This document shows, one piece after another, positions 5,996-6,039 of a stretch of 6,039 bases of DNA; the stretch's first letter is position 1, and each line of letters begins with the position of its first letter. The notes under the pieces are model-generated. The model did no database searches and had not been told where the DNA came from. It saw nothing but the letters and a program-made list of their open reading frames with translations. This stretch comes from Sphingomonadales bacterium (GTDB taxonomy: Bacteria > Pseudomonadota > Alphaproteobacteria > Sphingomonadales > Sphingomonadaceae), in NCBI GenBank assembly GCA_013298745.1, contig JAAFIT010000163.1, forward strand, positions 1-6,039, read 5' to 3'. The position numbers and the translations under genes are program-made.

Positions 5996-6003
5996 AGAAA
6001 GTT

Positions 6004-6039
6004 ATGGCGGCACCCGTCGTCACGATGGCGCAGCTTTTG
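6004..6039 (+). CDS. N-terminal fragment of an unidentified protein, 3' partial
   Basis: Only 12 codons are visible (MAAPVVTMAQLL) before the right edge, with no stop. The start is supported by the strong AGGAG 8 bases upstream and by the preceding gap. The second Met at residue 8 lacks its own ribosome site. The visible residues do not look like a signal peptide, having no positive charge and no long hydrophobic core yet, and are too few to assign a family. It is divergent from the VOC gene and may share the intervening regulatory repeats with it. Confidence 0.6.
   Translation, partial: MAAPVVTMAQLL

Larger units (their letters stand above)
5785..6003. other. Divergent intergenic region between the VOC gene and the next + strand gene
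   Basis: This is the only gap in the window longer than 100 bases. Both neighbours point away from it, so both promoters must lie here. It holds a candidate VOC promoter, three inverted repeats in 67 bases, and the ribosome site of the next gene. An open frame across much of it on the - strand (93 codons from 6023 to 5742) runs into the VOC gene in another frame. It has an odd composition with a Pro/Ser tail, and I do not regard it as a gene. No tRNA or known riboswitch core was recognised. Confidence 0.6.

Noticed and set aside
5742..6023. A 93-codon open frame on the - strand through the intergenic region
   Set aside because: It overlaps the VOC gene and its control region in another frame. 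Its product has no domain and ends in a Pro/Ser-rich tail.

Overview
The window is GC-rich, tightly packed bacterial chromosome. The gene content points to an alphaproteobacterium, most likely a sphingomonad (Sphingomonadales). It carries a spinster-type MFS carrier, a subfamily-I haloalkane dehalogenase, a long DUF1330 protein and a fatty-acid-hydroxylase-fold membrane oxygenase. The taxonomic call rests on protein style and gene company only, because no rRNA or other marker gene is present.

Layout: (1) 3-602, the 3' two-thirds of an SMP-30/gluconolactonase-like lactonase that enters from the left edge. (2) 700-5403, five genes on the + strand with gaps of 44, 4, 7 and 29 bases: MFS transporter, haloalkane dehalogenase, DUF1330 protein, sterol desaturase/fatty acid hydroxylase family protein, and exported PQQ-dependent aldose sugar dehydrogenase. 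The lactonase gene lies 97 bases upstream and may belong to the same unit. (3) 5404-5784, a small VOC (glyoxalase-fold) gene on the - strand whose stop codon directly abuts the stop codon of the PQQ enzyme gene. (4) 5785-6003, a 219-base regulatory-looking gap with three short inverted repeats. (5) 6004 to the right edge, the first 12 codons of another + strand gene behind a strong ribosome binding site.

How the genes may work together (inference): the + strand run looks like an accessory catabolic cluster. The carrier could move a small, probably hydrophobic or acidic compound. The dehalogenase would hydrolyse a carbon-halogen bond to an alcohol. The di-iron membrane enzyme could hydroxylate or desaturate a lipid-like substrate. 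The PQQ enzyme would oxidise a sugar or aldose to a lactone in the periplasm, and the lactonase at the left edge could open such a lactone. No single known pathway joins all of these, so the shared substrate is unknown.

I see no mobile element, CRISPR array, tRNA or rRNA, and no convincing intrinsic terminator. The most unusual points are the company kept by the dehalogenase, the palindrome in the only AT-rich gap of the run (2041-2055), and the cluster of inverted repeats at 5849-5915.
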